DNA of 64,000 nt from Acidaminococcus timonensis (GTDB taxonomy: Bacteria > Bacillota > Negativicutes > Acidaminococcales > Acidaminococcaceae), in the NCBI RefSeq assembly GCF_900106585.1, contig NZ_FNWH01000005.1:1-64000 (forward strand), in the 5' to 3' direction. Under the pieces are notes generated by a model. The model did no database searches. It had not been told where the DNA came from and worked only from the letters and a program-made list of their open reading frames with translations. A program made the translations under genes and the position numbers. The first letter of the stretch is position 1. Each line of letters opens with the position of its first letter. Of this stretch, positions 62,365 to 64,000 are shown piece by piece.

Positions 62365-63687
62365 TTACAGGAACTCCTGTAAATGATGGTTGATGGTCTC
62401 CCCCATGATCTTCTTCATTGTAACATCTCCATGGAGTCCGTCCAAGGCCATTTCTGTAGGAAGTTCCGTCCCCATGGCCTCGAAAGGGGCCGCCACATCG
62501 ATGTGGGGCTGGCTGCGGATATATTCATTCACTTTGGCAAATGCCTCCTGCCAGTGGGGATCCGATTCTTCGTCGAAAGCCCGCTGGATGTTATCCGGAT
62601 TGATGGGTGCCAGGGTCAGGAGCACCGGCGTGATCCCGTTTTCCCGGCACAGTGCCTGCAGCTTCTTCAAATCGGCGATCACTTTCTCCGGCGCGGTCCC
62701 ATCCCGCAGGCTGTTGGTACCGCCCATGATCAGCAGGGTCTTCAGATGGAAGGGCAGCACGTCTTTTTCGAATCGTTCCACCATCATTTGGCTGGTATCT
62801 CCGCTTTCCGAAAGATTCACGGTGGGTACCGATATATACGAGCTGTAGCTGTAGGCAAAATCTGAAGGACTGAAGGACATATGTCCGCCGCCGTGGGAAA
62901 TGCTGTCTCCGTAGATACCCACCTGGATCCCCTCGTCCGGGTCCAGGCTGATTTTCTGAGGCAGGCTCCATTCACCCACGGGCAGGCCCCGCCTGTCCAG
63001 GCCCCGCACCCGCCAGTAGCAGGTACCGATCCGGGGCTGTTTGTCGTACAGGTCCGTCAATTCGGTGATTTCTGCATAGACCCGATGGGCGGAGGGCAGG
63101 ATCCCGTCCAGCTGCTGCGGCAGGTCATCCAGGACCTCCACTTCGTACTGGGCGGCACCGGGCAGGGCGGTGTAAGAATACACCGGATACAGCAGCCGGG
63201 TACCCGGACCCGGTTTGACCGTGGGCCGGGGTTCCGGAGCATAGCGGTGATTGCGCTGGAGGAATGTTCTTAATTCCCGGACGGAAGAATAGGCCCCAAT
63301 GGGGGCACCCTCCATATCCAGAGGCCGCACCCGCCAGAAAAGAGGCTGTTCCTCCTCCAGACCGGGCAGTTGTTTTTCATCCAGGAGGAGCTGGTTCCCG
63401 TAGAGTTCATCATTCCGGTAAAGGACGGTATCCACCGGGAGCCGGGGATCCAGGCTGTCCGGTACGTAGGAGAAGATTTCCAGTTCGTAGCGGACGGCCT
63501 GCAGATTTTCCGGCCACCGGAGCAGCGCCAGCTGGGGGGCCGGCTGGGAATATCGGCTCAGGAACCGGCTGATACGGTGCTGCAGGGAATTGCCGAACTG
63601 GCCGGCAAACAGCCCGGGCAGCAGGGCCATCACCAGCAGGAACCGCCACAGCCGTCCGTTTTTCAAAATGGACTGGAACATCCCCAC
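62365..63687 (-). CDS. Exported SGNH/GDSL hydrolase with FN3-like repeats
   Basis: 440 aa. N-terminal signal anchor (LWRFLLVMALLPGLFAGQFG), two Fn3-like domains (QPLFWRVRPLDMEGAPIGAY and TCYWRVRGLDRRGLPVGEW are parallel), then an SGNH domain: GIYGDSISHGGG (Ser), LIMGGTNSLRDG, and ALDGLHGD (Asp-His). An extracytoplasmic esterase, possibly on surface glycans; substrate unknown. Confidence 0.82.
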   Translation of the reverse strand: MGMFQSILKNGRLWRFLLVMALLPGLFAGQFGNSLQHRISRFLSRYSQPAPQLALLRWPENLQAVRYELEIFSYVPDSLDPRLPVDTVLYRNDELYGNQLLLDEKQLPGLEEEQPLFWRVRPLDMEGAPIGAYSSVRELRTFLQRNHRYAPEPRPTVKPGPGTRLLYPVYSYTALPGAAQYEVEVLDDLPQQLDGILPSAHRVYAEITELTDLYDKQPRIGTCYWRVRGLDRRGLPVGEWSLPQKISLDPDEGIQVGIYGDSISHGGGHMSFSPSDFAYSYSSYISVPTVNLSESGDTSQMMVERFEKDVLPFHLKTLLIMGGTNSLRDGTAPEKVIADLKKLQALCRENGITPVLLTLAPINPDNIQRAFDEESDPHWQEAFAKVNEYIRSQPHIDVAAPFEAMGTELPTEMALDGLHGDVTMKKIMGETINHHLQEFL

Positions 63688-63764
63688 CCCTCCTTTCGTA
63701 ATGGCTTATTTTACCAGATTTCCACGAAAAAAAGAGGGCTTTTCTATGACATTTTCCATAACAG

Positions 63765-63797
63765 AAAAGGATCCGCCCTGCCGGGCGGATCCTTTCC
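63765..63797. terminator. Terminator after gatB
   Basis: AAAGGATCCGCCC, TGCC loop, GGGCGGATCCTTT, a perfect stem between gatB and the SGNH gene. Confidence 0.82.
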
Positions 63798-63837
63798 ACA
63801 GGCTCATGACACATGGTTCATGGTCGCATTTCTTTCC

Positions 63838-64000
63838 TTATTCACCTTTGATGGTCTTGATGATCAGTTTGTTGACCATGCCCGGGTTGGCTTTGCCGCG
63901 GGATTTCTTCATGATCTGGCCCACCAGGAAGCCGATGGCCTTGTCCTTGCCGGCTTTGTAATCCGCAACGGATTGCGGGTTGGCGGCAATGACTTCGTCC
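63838..64000 (-). CDS. gatB: Aspartyl/glutamyl-tRNA amidotransferase subunit B, 3' end
   Basis: C-terminal 53 codons plus stop; the gene continues beyond the window. The translated end has [20 protein letters not shown] and [13 protein letters not shown], the conserved GatB/YqeY tail that binds tRNA. GatB amidates Glu-tRNA(Gln) and Asp-tRNA(Asn). Confidence 0.93.
   Translation of the reverse strand, partial: DEVIAANPQSVADYKAGKDKAIGFLVGQIMKKSRGKANPGMVNKLIIKTIKGE

Overview
This window is a GC-rich bacterial chromosome segment with dense, short-spaced genes. The best guess is a diderm Firmicute of the Negativicutes, close to Acidaminococcus. Reasons are a complete F-type ATP synthase operon, two nearly identical catabolic-type glutamate dehydrogenase genes (expected of an amino-acid fermenter that lives on glutamate), a T-box leader, a Firmicute-type NiaR regulator and a BofA-like protein. 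The species call is inference from gene content, not from a marker gene.

Layout. 1-12.4 kb (minus strand): wecA and wecB lead into the ATP synthase genes (atpI-B-E-F-A-G-D-C) and a small coiled-coil protein, followed by a second unit of a membrane protein, murA and an mreB-like gene. There is no separate atpH; its C-terminal domain is fused to the N-terminus of the alpha subunit. 12.5-17 kb: a split chromate transporter, a LysR regulator divergent from an EamA transporter, and a MATE exporter. 17.3-24 kb (minus): dnaX, ybaB, recR, bofA-like, gtrA-like, lipid kinase, sulfatase-type transferase. 24-27.8 kb: tRNA-Ser(GGA), SRP RNA, an FAD-linked dehydrogenase, tRNA-Ser(CGA), tadA, and metA behind a methionine T-box. 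27.8-35.2 kb: Crp/Fnr regulator, a 14-copy heptamer array, an IS3-family element, a UDG-like protein, phosphoesterase, crcB, an rlmD-like methyltransferase and an HD protein. 35.2-39.2 kb: a probable sulfur operon (YeiH transporter, small membrane protein, siroheme reductase) behind a strong promoter, a 26-codon cysteine-rich leader ORF and a terminator/antiterminator. 39.3-53.5 kb: assorted enzymes and transporters, pepD and its neighbour transporter, a TetR/EamA divergent pair, murI behind a candidate switching leader, niaR, and an internally deleted MATE gene. 53.5-59.8 kb: gdhA copy 1, recQ, an ISL3-family element with an 8-bp target duplication, gdhA copy 2. 60-64 kb: HD protein, QueG-like reductase, SGNH hydrolase, and the 3' end of gatB.

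Intergenic space is unusually patterned. Gene ends carry a mosaic of terminator-like hairpins, degenerate 7-nt repeats and short inverted modules, and there are three copies of a roughly 101-bp palindromic MITE-like element. The most notable points are the delta-alpha ATP synthase fusion, the cysteine-rich leader attenuator, the murI leader with four mutually exclusive pairing segments, and the gdhA duplication.
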